Assembly (NCBI GenBank): GCA_049366715.1
Contig: JBMNCQ010000004.1
Coordinates: forward strand, 124,001-188,000
Direction: 5' to 3'
DNA from: JBMNCQ01 sp049366715
GTDB taxonomy: Bacteria; Bacillota; Peptococcia; Peptococcales; BICA1-8
Length of the DNA stretch: 64,000 bases
Shown piece by piece: positions 1-8,253 of this stretch. The position numbers were made by a program, and so were the translations under genes. The notes below the pieces were generated by a model that had not been told where the DNA came from, did no database searches, and saw nothing but the letters and a program-made list of their open reading frames with translations. Each line of letters begins with the position of its first letter. Position 1 is the stretch's first letter.

Positions 1-110
1 TATTTTCCGGGGATTAATTTTAATTATTATTAATATTAATGGCACCGGAAAGCATTTCTCCTTGACTGCTTTTCCGATCCTACTTGCATCATAAATTTTC
101 GCTTTAGCAG

Positions 111-148
111 ATAAGGGCTGCCTTGCTTTTGCCGGGGACAGCCCTTAT
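111..148 (-). terminator. possible terminator of the cut microcompartment operon
   Basis: A 10-bp perfect inverted repeat (ATAAGGGCTG at 111-120, its complement at 139-148) lies 20 bp past the stop of the last shell gene. The loop is long (18 nt) and the minus strand lacks a good T-run after the stem, so it is a weak intrinsic terminator or a 3'-end hairpin. The first 110 bases hold no gene I can support. Confidence 0.45.
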
Positions 149-169
149 TATAATCTGTTTTCCGGCTCC

Positions 170-460
170 TTAAGCTTCCTTCCTGCTTACAGGAAGGATA
201 AATTCTACATCACCATGAGGACGTGGAATGACATGGACGGAGAGCAGTTCACCAACACGCTGGGCTGCTGCTGCTCCGGCGTCCGTTGCTGCTTTTACAG
301 CACCTACATCACCTCTGACCATAACGGTTACCAGCCCGCCGCCGACTAATTCCCGGCCCAGGAGATAAACATTGGCGGCTTTAACCATGGCGTCTGCCGC
401 TTCAATTGCTCCTACCAGACCTTTTGTTTCAATTAACCCTAAAGCTTCTGTTTTACTCAT
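170..460 (-). CDS. BMC-H hexameric microcompartment shell protein (PduA/EutM type)
   Basis: This 96-residue protein is a single BMC domain of canonical length. It begins with the EALGLIETKG signature and has the helix DAMVKAANV, the GGLVTVMVRGDV strand and the ending HVIPRPHGDVE typical of PduA, EutM and CcmK-type hexamers. Such proteins tile the facets of the shell and their central pore passes substrates. It is the last gene of the long minus-strand operon, 18 bp after pduL, and has a good ribosome site (AGGAGG) before an ATG start. Family identity is certain; which metabolite its pore favours cannot be told from sequence. Confidence 0.95.
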   Translation of the reverse strand: MSKTEALGLIETKGLVGAIEAADAMVKAANVYLLGRELVGGGLVTVMVRGDVGAVKAATDAGAAAAQRVGELLSVHVIPRPHGDVEFILPVSRKEA

Positions 461-478
461 TTTTGTTTCCTCCTAATT

Positions 479-1120
479 TTATTTTATAATTGTTATTTTT
501 GAGTTTGGCACAAGGTTAAGAGCATTGGCTTCTTCCGTGTCAAGATGACATTCCAGAGCTGAGGTATTGCCGGCTCTGATGACAACATTACAGTAAGTTC
601 CGCCACGAATTCCGCCTATGTTGATCGTTACCAATTCCCCGTCTGTTACCCCGAAGTTCCGGGCATCTTCTAAAGTCATATGAATATGCCGTTGGGCAAT
701 CATCACGCCGCGGGACAACCGGATACTATCCTGGGGGCCAATGACAGTGATCCCCGGGGTTCCGGCTAAATCTCCGGACATTTTTACCGGCGCCTTGATC
801 CCCAGCTTAAAACAATCTGCCTGCAGTATTTCTACCTGAGTTTCCCTTCTCACCGGCCCGAGGATGCGGACTTTTTCAATAGCACCTTTAGGTCCGCAGA
901 TGGTCACCGTTTCCCGGCAGGCATACTGCATAGGCTGGGATAAATCCTTGGTTTTTGTCAATTGATATCCGGCACCAAACAAAATATTTAAATCAGTTGG
1001 GGAAAGATGGATATGACGGTTGGATATTCCTACGGGGATAGAGTCATCCTCTTTCCTAGAATCCCCCCCCTCTTTAAGAACCTCCAGAAGAAGCTCCTTC
1101 AAAGCATCATACCTTCCCAC
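479..1120 (-). CDS. pduL: PduL-type phosphate acyltransferase (acetyl-CoA to acetyl phosphate)
   Basis: This 213-residue protein belongs to the PduL phosphotransacylases, which convert acyl-CoA and phosphate to acyl phosphate and CoA inside microcompartments and so recycle CoA. The two repeated beta-barrel halves carry the expected metal ligands: NRHIHLS near residue 33, QRHIHMT near residue 144 and ECHLDTEEAN near residue 190. The first 20 residues (RYDALKELLLEVLKEG) form an amphipathic helix separated by a charged linker, as in encapsulation peptides that target cargo to the shell. The start codon appears to be GTG. It lies 2 bp after the aldehyde dehydrogenase, the enzyme that makes its substrate. 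The assignment is secure. Confidence 0.95.
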   Translation of the reverse strand: MGRYDALKELLLEVLKEGGDSRKEDDSIPVGISNRHIHLSPTDLNILFGAGYQLTKTKDLSQPMQYACRETVTICGPKGAIEKVRILGPVRRETQVEILQADCFKLGIKAPVKMSGDLAGTPGITVIGPQDSIRLSRGVMIAQRHIHMTLEDARNFGVTDGELVTINIGGIRGGTYCNVVIRAGNTSALECHLDTEEANALNLVPNSKITIIK

Positions 1121-1122
1121 TT

Positions 1123-2607
1123 TTAGTAATCACCCCTTTTCTTCAGCATGGCGAGAACTTCATCCACCAGGGTCATAAGCTGGTCTTCGCTGACGGCACC
1201 GGGGTTCTCCCGCCGCACTGTGCTGTCTCGATAAGAAGTTCCTGTATTTTCGGTACAATCTTTAAGCCCATAGGCCACCCGTTTGATATTGATCAGGTGC
1301 AGAGGTGTTACATTGTCGGAAGTTGCACTTCCCCCCCAGGTACCGCAGCCTAATGTAAAGGCCGGAGCCAGTCCGGTACTTACCCCTACCCCGCCGTGGG
1401 TAGAGGGGGTGTTGACCAGGATTCTAAATACCGGCTTTGCTGAGAATTTTAGCGCCATTTCAGGTTTTTCCGTATGAATGGCCAGGCTATGACCCACACC
1501 GCCGTTATGCAAAAGTTTCATGCACAAATCACAAGCTTCCTGCCAATCCCTTACGGTATAAAAAGCCAGCACCGTAGTCAGTTTTTCATAGGACAGGGGA
1601 TATTCTGCCCCCACACCCTGCTGCTCACCCAGCAAAACCTTGGTTTCCGGAGGAATAACGATCCCGGCACTGTCTGCGATGATTGCCGCGGACCTGCCGA
1701 CCATTTTGGCGTTCATGGCATGACCGTTAACAAAGAGCTTTTCAGCCACCTTAGCGGTCTCTGCCGGAGTCATGAAGTAACCGCCCTGGCCTCTGAATTC
1801 TTCCCTAACCTGTTCCCGGATGCATTCTTCCACAATAACCGCTTGCTCCGAAGCACAGACGGTTCCATAATCAAAGGTTTTGCTGGTGATAATATTTTTT
1901 ACGGCTTTTTTAATATCGGCAGTTTTTTCTATATAGGCCGGAACATTGCCCGGACCCACTCCCAAGGCCGGTTTGCCTGCACTATAGGCAGCCTTTACCA
2001 TGGCTGTGCCGCCTGTGGCAATAATCATATCCACTTCAGCGCACTTCATGAGTTCATTGGTTGCCTGCAAGGAAGGCTGGGCAATACAGCCGATAATATT
2101 TGCCGGAGCACCGGCAGCTACTGCGGCCTCATTCATAACTTTGGCTGCCTGCAGGGTGCATTGCAAAGCCGCGGGATGGGGTGAAAATATGATCCCGTTA
2201 CGGGACTTAATGGCAATAATCGCTTTATAGATGGTCGTCGAGGTAGGATTTGTCGAAGGAATAATCCCCAGCAGCAATCCGACCGGTTCAGCAATTTCCA
2301 TGACCTTATTGACCTCGTCATTTTTAATGACTCCCACAGTTTGCATGGGTTTAATGAAATGATACAACTCCAGCGAAGCAAGCCGATTTTTAAAAACTTT
2401 ATCTTCTACCTTGCCGAAGCCCGTTTCTTCCACCGCCAGTCTGGCCAGCGAAACAGCATTTTCTTCAGCCGCTTTTACCATATTGCAAATGATCTTTTCA
2501 ATCTGTTCGCTATTGAACTTGGCCAGCTCAGCCTGTGCAGCTTTAGCCTGACGGGCCAGATTCCTGGCCCCTTGCACAGATTGTAAATCATAATCAAATG
2601 TTTCCAA
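1123..2607 (-). CDS. CoA-acylating acetaldehyde dehydrogenase (CutF/EutE/PduP-like)
   Basis: This 494-residue enzyme oxidises the acetaldehyde released by CutC to acetyl-CoA with NAD+ and CoA. The catalytic cysteine is Cys251 in FDYGTVCASEQ, and the cofactor-site glycines are intact (ATGGTAMVKAAYSAGKPALG, residues 197-216). After the catalytic domain a Pro/Gly-containing linker leads to a C-terminal amphipathic helix (EDQLMTLVDEVLAMLKKRG), a likely encapsulation peptide. The start is TTG behind GAGGAAGAG and aligns with the start I assign to the paralogue at 11933-13423. The two paralogues align without gaps through residue 251, but only this copy has the nucleophile. It sits between a shell gene and pduL. 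Confidence 0.94.
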   Translation of the reverse strand: METFDYDLQSVQGARNLARQAKAAQAELAKFNSEQIEKIICNMVKAAEENAVSLARLAVEETGFGKVEDKVFKNRLASLELYHFIKPMQTVGVIKNDEVNKVMEIAEPVGLLLGIIPSTNPTSTTIYKAIIAIKSRNGIIFSPHPAALQCTLQAAKVMNEAAVAAGAPANIIGCIAQPSLQATNELMKCAEVDMIIATGGTAMVKAAYSAGKPALGVGPGNVPAYIEKTADIKKAVKNIITSKTFDYGTVCASEQAVIVEECIREQVREEFRGQGGYFMTPAETAKVAEKLFVNGHAMNAKMVGRSAAIIADSAGIVIPPETKVLLGEQQGVGAEYPLSYEKLTTVLAFYTVRDWQEACDLCMKLLHNGGVGHSLAIHTEKPEMALKFSAKPVFRILVNTPSTHGGVGVSTGLAPAFTLGCGTWGGSATSDNVTPLHLINIKRVAYGLKDCTENTGTSYRDSTVRRENPGAVSEDQLMTLVDEVLAMLKKRGDY

Positions 2608-2642
2608 TGTACTCTTCCTCTCTCTGTCTTATTTACCCCAAG

Positions 2643-3221
2643 CTACTTGTTACTCCCCCGCCGGTAATATTCCGTCAGCTTCTCTATTAACAAATCTTTA
2701 TTGGCTTTAGATATGGCCCTGCCTGCTAAGTCAAGTTCCTCATAATCCCTGACCAGCTTACGGAGTTTTACTACGGAGAGCCGTTTCAGAGTGCCGATAC
2801 TTTCTGTAATACCCTGGTCCCGTACCAGAGCATCAACGTCCTCTTTGCCGGTGTGCTCCGGCAATAGTACAGCGGAAGCCCCGCTTTTTTGCGGATTAAC
2901 CTTCCGTTCAGGCACTTCTCTGGCCTTACTCCGGTCCGGCCCGGGATTGGTAACGGCGATCATCCCGGCTAGATCAGGATGGGGCCTGGGAATTACATGC
3001 CGGGAAACCGGTGGCAGCCGGCCCAGCTTGGCAGCTGCCGCCGCACCTGCTTCAACAGAAGCCTGAACAGCCGCCACATCACCTGTTACTGCAATTGTTA
3101 CGTATCCGCCTCCTACCAAGGTTCTCTCCACAAGTTCTACCTGTGCCGTCTTAAGCATAACATCTGCGCACTCAATAGCAGGGAGTAGTCCCCGGGTTTC
3201 AACTAGACCAAGAGCCTGCAT
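2643..3221 (-). CDS. BMC-H shell protein with C-terminal Rho_N/SAP-like extension
   Basis: Residues 1-90 are a normal BMC-H domain (QALGLVETRG, GGGYVTIAVTGDV, HVIPRPHPDL). A basic, proline-containing linker of about 50 residues follows, and then a compact helical segment of about 45 residues (TLKRLSVVKLRKLVRDYEEL, then GRAISKANKDLLIEKLTEYY). The spacing of leucines and basic residues in this tail resembles the small helix-extended-helix fold of SAP or Rho N-terminal domains, which usually bind nucleic acid; this is a visual resemblance only. EutK and PduK are precedents for shell proteins with extra C-terminal domains. The ATG start has a strong AGGAGGG site. The gene lies 11 bp after eutQ and 35 bp before the aldehyde dehydrogenase. 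Confidence 0.88.
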   Translation of the reverse strand: MQALGLVETRGLLPAIECADVMLKTAQVELVERTLVGGGYVTIAVTGDVAAVQASVEAGAAAAAKLGRLPPVSRHVIPRPHPDLAGMIAVTNPGPDRSKAREVPERKVNPQKSGASAVLLPEHTGKEDVDALVRDQGITESIGTLKRLSVVKLRKLVRDYEELDLAGRAISKANKDLLIEKLTEYYRRGSNK

Positions 3222-3232
3222 AGCTTACCCTC

Positions 3233-3910
3233 CTATTGTTTTACCATGATAAGATCAGCCCAGTTCGCCTTAACATAAAACAGCTTGACATACCCTGAAG
3301 AGCTCCGGGTTACTTGAGAACCTTGAGGTATAAAGAGAACATCCCCCTGGCAGGCTTCATAAGTCTCACCATTGACCGTAACGGAGAGACTGCCTTCCAG
3401 AATGATATCAATCTCATCATTGCCCAGCTTCCGCTTAAATCCGGATTGTTCAATGCTTAAAAAGCCTGCACCGGTTTGGGAATGATCTTTGCTGATTACT
3501 TCCCGGTAAGTTACCTTGGTGCGGGGGTCCCCCAGATCCAGGGGTTTATATTTTACTGTCCGGCCCCGCACAATTTTCAAGCCGCTGCGGGGGTCGCAAT
3601 CTGCAAGAAACGGCTCGGCAGAGCCTAACGGCACTGCACTTGTCAGAAGATTGTTTGCTAAGACAACTTTGATAATTTGATAGATTAAATCCCGGTCAAT
3701 ATTCTTTTTCACCTGGTCATCCTTCTGAAAAGCTTTATCCTCACAGGTGTGGTCTTCCGCACCGGATGAAGCTGCCAGAAGCTCTACGCCCAGTTCGCGG
3801 GCCAAGTCCCTGGCTGCCGGTGTAATAATGGTATCCCCTGCTAAGCAAAATATTTTCTGCCTTTTTTCTGCCGCGGCTTTAATCTCATCGGTACAAACAA
3901 GTTTTTTCAA
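3233..3910 (-). CDS. eutQ: EutQ-like cupin protein of the microcompartment operon
   Basis: The protein has an N-terminal segment starting KKLVCTDEIKAAAEKRQ, a variable middle, and a C-terminal cupin barrel (DEIDIILEGSLSVTVNGETY, then GDVLFIPQGSQV) characteristic of EutQ. Salmonella EutQ has been reported to have acetate kinase activity, which here would turn the acetyl phosphate made by PduL into ATP, but that role is inferred. I choose the TTG at 3910 because AAGGAGGTG lies at ideal spacing and EutQ proteins begin MKKL; an in-frame ATG at 3952 would add 14 residues and has no ribosome site. That gives 225 residues, near the family length. It follows the PduT-like gene. Confidence 0.88.
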   Translation of the reverse strand: MKKLVCTDEIKAAAEKRQKIFCLAGDTIITPAARDLARELGVELLAASSGAEDHTCEDKAFQKDDQVKKNIDRDLIYQIIKVVLANNLLTSAVPLGSAEPFLADCDPRSGLKIVRGRTVKYKPLDLGDPRTKVTYREVISKDHSQTGAGFLSIEQSGFKRKLGNDEIDIILEGSLSVTVNGETYEACQGDVLFIPQGSQVTRSSSGYVKLFYVKANWADLIMVKQ

Positions 3911-3952
3911 GTCGGCACCTCCTTCACGAATAGTTGAAGATTGGATTTTCAT

Positions 3953-4501
3953 TTAAAAAATGGCGCCCCACAATTTTGCCGCCGGAGCAGGAATCACTTC
4001 TACATCTACTAACAACCCGTTTTGGAGAACAAGGGCCTTGCCGGCATCGATACCTGCCTTGACAGCAGCTACATCTCCGGTAAAGGTGAAGTAGGCTTTA
4101 CCGCCTAATCCACGGCCCAGACAAAGCTCCAGGGCTTGGATGTCTGCCGCTTTCAGCGCCGCATCGGCAGCAATTATCATGGAGGCCAGGGAAAAGGACT
4201 CCATGATCCCCAATGCTCCCGTTTCATCAGGCATGGTCGCACCTGTAATGGCCGGAAACACAGCTTCGTGAACATTGGGGAGAATAAAACTGTCGATCAG
4301 ATATTCCCCGGCAGCTGCGCTGCCGGCGTTAATTGAGCTATCTACGGCGGCAACGTCTCCCTGAATGACGGCGATATATTTTCCCGGACAGACGGGAGTC
4401 GCACTGACAACTTCAACTGAAGCTGTCTTCAGCAAGAGATCTGCCACATAAATTCCCCGGGCCACACTGGAAAGTTCAAGCATGCCTATTGCTCTATACA
4501 T
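3953..4501 (-). CDS. pduT: PduT-like tandem BMC shell protein with Fe-S ligand cysteine
   Basis: Two BMC domains are joined in 182 residues (domain 1 about 1-90 with RAIGMLELSS; domain 2 about 94-182 with GALGIMESFS), so the protein forms trimers that act as pseudohexamers. Cys38 in the sequence TPVCPGK matches the position and context of the cysteine that in Salmonella PduT holds a [4Fe-4S] cluster at the threefold pore. The gene overlaps the end of pduS by 8 bp. The PduS-PduT pair is thought to carry electrons across the shell to reoxidise NADH, which matters here because no alcohol dehydrogenase is encoded in the operon. Confidence 0.93.
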   Translation of the reverse strand: MYRAIGMLELSSVARGIYVADLLLKTASVEVVSATPVCPGKYIAVIQGDVAAVDSSINAGSAAAGEYLIDSFILPNVHEAVFPAITGATMPDETGALGIMESFSLASMIIAADAALKAADIQALELCLGRGLGGKAYFTFTGDVAAVKAGIDAGKALVLQNGLLVDVEVIPAPAAKLWGAIF

Positions 4502-5834
4502 AAGAACCCACCTTTATCACAATAAAATTACCGGTTATTTCCGTAACGGTACCGTCAAGGCTGGCATGAACAGCAGCACCGAGGCTGTTGCCGGGTATTT
4601 TCCCAATCAATTGACCGGCTTTCACCTGCTCACCTACAGCGACAACAGGCAGGGCCGGCGCTCCAATGTGCTGACCAAGAGCAATGCCGGTGTATTCAGA
4701 CCGCAATCGGGCCTGAGTCAGGGGAGCCGGTTTGTCGTAAGCACTTAAGCCGATTCTGGCGATCAGCCGCTTGCTGGGAATCAGACGATAGTCTCTAAAA
4801 GACCTGGCTTGAAATTCCCCCTGAACCGGCTGATATCTAAGACCTTGCTCTGTCAGTTTTTCCTTAACCAAAACATTGACGGCTTTAGGATGGAGATTAG
4901 CGGGACAGGAAAATAGCTCACAGGCATTACATTCACAGCATAATTGGGCAATTTGCCGTTCTTTTACGTCTGCCAGGTTGTAGTTTAAAGCTCGCATAAT
5001 CTTATGGGGCTGGATATTGTGTCCCAGAAGATAACGGGGGCACAAATCCGTACACATCCGGCATTGTTCACAGGCGGTTTTGCTTAATATCCTGGCCTGC
5101 TCCGGCCCCACCGATTTTTTTCGAATCAGAAAATGATCCTTTTTCAGGAGCACATAGCCTTTGCTTTTTTTCGTGACATACCCCTGCAGATTTTTTAGAA
5201 CAGAGCCCATCATCGGACCGCCGTCTATCACTGCATAATCAGCGATATTTTCTACTCCGCATTGTCTGATCACATCCTCTATCGGTACACCCACAGGAAC
5301 CTTAAGGGTCAGGGGATGAGGGATATCGCCGGCAATGGTAATGTACGTTTCCGTAACTGCATGGCCGGTCAGAGCATAATAGATATTTAAGGACGTCTCG
5401 ACATTGATCACCACACAACCAACCTTTAGTGGTATGGCTGCTTCCGGAACAATTCTCTGCGTCAGTTCATAAACCAAGACCTGCTCATCACCGGCAGGAT
5501 AAATATCCCTTAATTCCATGACCTCCATGTAATCTGCCAGTCCTAAAGCCCGAATTCTTGTATGCAAAAGATTGATAATTTTTTTATGTTTGCCCTTGAT
5601 CCCAATGATGGCTTTACGGGCTCTAATATATCTCCCGGCAGCATCCAGGCCATGAATAATTTCGTCGGGGAACTGCTCCATTAATTGCTGGTCCACCCTG
5701 AGCAAAGGTTCACATTCTGCCCCGTTAAGCAGAATATACTCGGCCCGGGAAGTTAGTTTGGCGTGAGTTGGAAATCCGGCTCCTCCGGCCCCGATAACCC
5801 CTGCATCCCTGACTTTGTTCAGTAGATCCAACAT
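4494..5834 (-). CDS. pduS: PduS-like RnfC-type NADH/electron-transfer flavoprotein
   Basis: This 446-residue RnfC-related protein opens with the nucleotide and flavin site VRDAGVIGAGGAGFPTHAKL and has two cysteine clusters for [4Fe-4S] centres, CEQCRMCTDLCP near residue 265 and CCECNACELFSCP near residue 310. The C-terminal part (GQLIGKIPGNSLGAAVHASL) is a lipoyl/SLBB-like barrel. PduS oxidises NADH and in the Pdu system also serves cobalamin reduction; here the useful role is probably cofactor recycling through the adjacent PduT. I choose the ATG at 5834, five bases after GGAGG, over an in-frame TTG four codons upstream. It overlaps the PduT gene, which suggests coupled translation. Confidence 0.92.
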   Translation of the reverse strand: MLDLLNKVRDAGVIGAGGAGFPTHAKLTSRAEYILLNGAECEPLLRVDQQLMEQFPDEIIHGLDAAGRYIRARKAIIGIKGKHKKIINLLHTRIRALGLADYMEVMELRDIYPAGDEQVLVYELTQRIVPEAAIPLKVGCVVINVETSLNIYYALTGHAVTETYITIAGDIPHPLTLKVPVGVPIEDVIRQCGVENIADYAVIDGGPMMGSVLKNLQGYVTKKSKGYVLLKKDHFLIRKKSVGPEQARILSKTACEQCRMCTDLCPRYLLGHNIQPHKIMRALNYNLADVKERQIAQLCCECNACELFSCPANLHPKAVNVLVKEKLTEQGLRYQPVQGEFQARSFRDYRLIPSKRLIARIGLSAYDKPAPLTQARLRSEYTGIALGQHIGAPALPVVAVGEQVKAGQLIGKIPGNSLGAAVHASLDGTVTEITGNFIVIKVGSYV

Positions 5835-5851
5835 TTCCACCTCCAAATTTC

Positions 5852-6112
5852 TTAAAAGGTACAGTCTTCATCAATGATTCCCACAATAACCGCATCAATG
5901 GGGATATTGTCCTGGTCCAGCATCCTGCGGGCCGAACTGCCGGTACAAATCAAAACTCTCTCGCCGATACCGGCCCCGATGGTATCGGCAGCTATAAGAA
6001 GGCGGCCGGCTTCAATGCCGCCCAGAACTTCCACCAACATGAATTTCAAGCCCCGGAGGGAATCGGCTTTTCTGGTGGACCAGATATGATCAATTACTTG
6101 GGCTGCGATCAT
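5852..6112 (-). CDS. eutN: BMC-P pentameric vertex protein (EutN/CcmL family)
   Basis: The protein is 86 residues long and consists of the single OB-like EutN/CcmL domain: it begins MIAAQVIDHIWSTRK, has the central LVEVLGGIEAGRLLIAADTI and GAGIGERVLICTGSSAR, and ends with DAVIVGIIDE. Pentamers of this family close the vertices of the polyhedral shell. The start codon overlaps the stop of the preceding shell gene in an ATGA arrangement, so translation is coupled. It is the only BMC-P gene in the window. Confidence 0.95.
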   Translation of the reverse strand: MIAAQVIDHIWSTRKADSLRGLKFMLVEVLGGIEAGRLLIAADTIGAGIGERVLICTGSSARRMLDQDNIPIDAVIVGIIDEDCTF

Positions 6113-6420
6113 AATTCCTCACCCTTTTTGGCCCCGGACAGTTTTTCTTTAATCTGATTAATTGCTGCTTCTACCGCCGCCGTATCGCCAAAGACAGCAA
6201 TCATAATCAGATTCTGAGGACAATGGCCTTTAATATCCTCCACTACGACCCCCGCAGCCTTTTCAGCAATATCGGCGGCAAAAACCATATCAATCAGCCG
6301 GCCCTGAATCAAACCGATGGCATCATAATTTACAATAGGGACGGTGGCCGGAGAGCTTTTGCGCCGCAGGAGCATATCCAGTGTTCCCCGGGACGGGGAT
6401 TTGATCATTCGGTACTCCAT
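6109..6420 (-). CDS. BMC-domain shell protein with N-terminal extension
   Basis: In this 103-residue protein the first 30 residues (MEYRMIKSPSRGTLDMLLRRK and onward) are not part of a normal BMC domain. From about residue 31 it reads as one: NYDAIGLIQGRLIDMVFAAD, then AAGVVVEDIKGHC, and LIMIAVFGDTAAVEAAINQI. It lacks the usual HVIPRPH ending, so the C-terminal edge differs from the PduA-like copies. This may be a specialised facet protein or part of a permuted BMC fold; I cannot decide without a structure model. The start is supported by AGGAGTGAG upstream of the ATG. It overlaps eutN by 4 bp. Confidence 0.85.
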   Translation of the reverse strand: MEYRMIKSPSRGTLDMLLRRKSSPATVPIVNYDAIGLIQGRLIDMVFAADIAEKAAGVVVEDIKGHCPQNLIMIAVFGDTAAVEAAINQIKEKLSGAKKGEEL

Positions 6421-6432
6421 GTAAACTCACTC

Positions 6433-7278
6433 CTATCTCAGGGCTTCCCGGGTGCAATTAAGCGCGATACCCAAGGGTGTTACAAACATGGGGTTCTGCG
6501 GTTTATAAACGGGAAACCCGGTTCGTTGGGCGATAATATTTTCGATCCCCGCCAGACAGCAAGTTCCCCCGACCAGATAAACGGCTTCCACCTGGTAATC
6601 CTTGACGTGGCGGCTGATAATGGACGAAACTTTTTCTATGACAGGCCGTAATACAGGCAGCAATTCCCGCTGGTTTTGCGGATCCCGCTTATACAGGTCC
6701 GCATCGTCAAAGCTCATTTTATAGGCCCCGGCGATCACCAGGGAAAAATGCGTGCCGCCGGTAGGTTCATCGGCAGCATAAATCACTCTGCTGTCCTGTA
6801 AGACGGCAATCCCGGTCGTGCCGCCGCCTATATCGACAATGGCTCCGTCTTTGATCTTTAGTACGGCATTAGCTGCCGTCGGTTCATCCAGCAAACCGGT
6901 AATTTCAAAACCGGCCCCCTGAACCACGTGTTTAATCGCTCCCCCATCCAGGTTAAAGGTTCCCGGAGGCAGGGCTGCTGCTGCATAGATTAAGACTGTG
7001 TCCAGTTTTTCTTCCAGTTCCTGTTTTAATTCTTTGACGATCCTTATGGCACCGAGATAGTCCACCACCATACCGTCTTTGACAACACCGGTCAAGCGGT
7101 AAGCACCGGCAACAGGCTGCTGGTTTTCATCAAGAACAGCCAGCACAATACAGGCAGTTCCCAGGTCAACACCGGTATAATAAACGGAGGATTTTTTTAA
7201 AACAGGGGTTTTGATGACCTCCGCAAAACTACCCACAATTTCGTCACAATATTGAAAAACCGGATTTATCATGTGCAT
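6433..7278 (-). CDS. eutJ: EutJ-like actin/Hsp70-fold ATPase
   Basis: This 281-residue member of the actin-Hsp70 ATPase superfamily has the phosphate-1 loop (YYTGVDLGTACIVLAVLDE), the connect and phosphate-2 region (GAIVDIGGGTTGIAVL) and the adenosine loop (AVYLVGGTCCLAGIE), as in EutJ. EutJ accompanies ethanolamine and glycyl-radical microcompartment operons and is presumed to be a chaperone or assembly factor; its biochemical role is not established. The ATG at 7278 has an excellent GGGAGGAA site, whereas an upstream in-frame start would add 17 residues without one. A 144-bp gap separates it from the EutP gene and may hold a processing site, though none is evident. Confidence 0.9.
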   Translation of the reverse strand: MHMINPVFQYCDEIVGSFAEVIKTPVLKKSSVYYTGVDLGTACIVLAVLDENQQPVAGAYRLTGVVKDGMVVDYLGAIRIVKELKQELEEKLDTVLIYAAAALPPGTFNLDGGAIKHVVQGAGFEITGLLDEPTAANAVLKIKDGAIVDIGGGTTGIAVLQDSRVIYAADEPTGGTHFSLVIAGAYKMSFDDADLYKRDPQNQRELLPVLRPVIEKVSSIISRHVKDYQVEAVYLVGGTCCLAGIENIIAQRTGFPVYKPQNPMFVTPLGIALNCTREALR

Positions 7279-7422
7279 TTTTTCCTCCCTGACTTTTCTC
7301 CGCGTCACGGAGAGTATCTTCATAAACAACTTTCGGGCTTAAATTAATAAAATTTATGTCCTCATCTGCCCTTCCTTGATTTACTGCCGGGAAAAAATAA
7401 AGTAAATGTATCTATAAAAGAG

Positions 7423-7878
7423 CTATTTCTTGGCAGTTGTTTCCGGCAGACCGAATAAATAATCTTTTAAATCTGCCATACCTAGATTGTCTGGCAGAGA
7501 GATCGCAAAGTAAGGCTCAAAGACACCTGCTCTTTTCAACTGTTCCCTGGCCCGGGGGGCATTTTGCACAGCTAAATCAATTTTGGTAATCACTCCCACA
7601 ACAGGACAATTAAAGACTTTGGCAAAACCCGGCGGATAAACCTGAACAGGCCTGGATTGATCAACCAGAATGAGCACACAGGACGCATCCTGAGCCAGGG
7701 CAATCAGATACCGGTACATCCCGGGGTTTTCGAGATACGCGCCCGGCGTATCAATGGTAGAGCGGCCATAAATCACATCCTGGGTCTTTTTTAAAGGCAG
7801 AATACAGTCATTCAGCGCATTAATCAAAGTCGATTTGCCGGACTGAACCGGTCCCACCACCATAATCCGCTTTTTCAT
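7423..7878 (-). CDS. eutP: EutP/PduV-like small GTPase
   Basis: This 151-residue P-loop protein has Walker A GPVQSGKST at residues 9-17, switch motif DTPGAY near residue 44 and the guanine-specificity motif TKID near residue 98. EutP and PduV are Ras-like proteins found in microcompartment operons. EutP has also been described as an acetate kinase in ethanolamine systems, and PduV has been linked to movement or localisation of the compartment. The start overlaps the stop of the preceding EutS-like gene as ATGA. The family call is firm; the exact role here is open. Confidence 0.92.
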   Translation of the reverse strand: MKKRIMVVGPVQSGKSTLINALNDCILPLKKTQDVIYGRSTIDTPGAYLENPGMYRYLIALAQDASCVLILVDQSRPVQVYPPGFAKVFNCPVVGVITKIDLAVQNAPRAREQLKRAGVFEPYFAISLPDNLGMADLKDYLFGLPETTAKK

Positions 7879-8228
7879 GTCCGGGTAATCCTGGCAGGAG
7901 TAAAGCCTAACAACTTTTCTAAAATATCATTAACGGCAGTCATGGCCGCTTCCACACTGGCCACATCACCGGAAATAACCAGTGCTCCCGTAAACCGGTC
8001 CAGAAATCCGATCTCCACACCGGATGCTTTGGTGGCGATATCTGCGGCAATGATCGCCGTCTCACAGGGAGTAAGGGTTGCAATGCCAATGGCTCCCGTT
8101 TCTTCTATCCCCAGACGTTCATAGAGATCCCGGGCAGGTGCGGCTATGATATGAGCCAGCGTGACCTGTTTGCCGGGTACAGATTCCTGGATAATGCGTT
8201 TTTTGTTAAATTCAGCGGATCCGCTCAT
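7875..8228 (-). CDS. eutS: EutS/PduU-like permuted BMC shell protein
   Basis: The protein reads KKRIIQESVPGKQVTLAHII near the start, then GAIGIATLTPCETAIIAADI and EIGFLDRFTGALVISGDVAS. This order is the circularly permuted BMC domain of EutS and PduU, in which a short N-terminal beta-barrel strand caps the pore of the hexamer. I start at the ATG at 8228, which has GGAGGGATCTT directly upstream, giving 117 residues, close to EutS; an in-frame start 57 bases upstream would run into the end of cutD. The gene is 25 bp after cutD and overlaps the EutP gene. Confidence 0.92.
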   Translation of the reverse strand: MSGSAEFNKKRIIQESVPGKQVTLAHIIAAPARDLYERLGIEETGAIGIATLTPCETAIIAADIATKASGVEIGFLDRFTGALVISGDVASVEAAMTAVNDILEKLLGFTPARITRT

Positions 8229-8253
8229 AAGATCCCTCCATCCTGCTAATCCT

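Noticed and set aside
1474..2184. Long plus-strand frame of 236 codons opposite the aldehyde dehydrogenase gene
   Set aside because: It is antisense to a strongly conserved enzyme, has no ribosome site and no recognisable motif; it is a codon-bias shadow.
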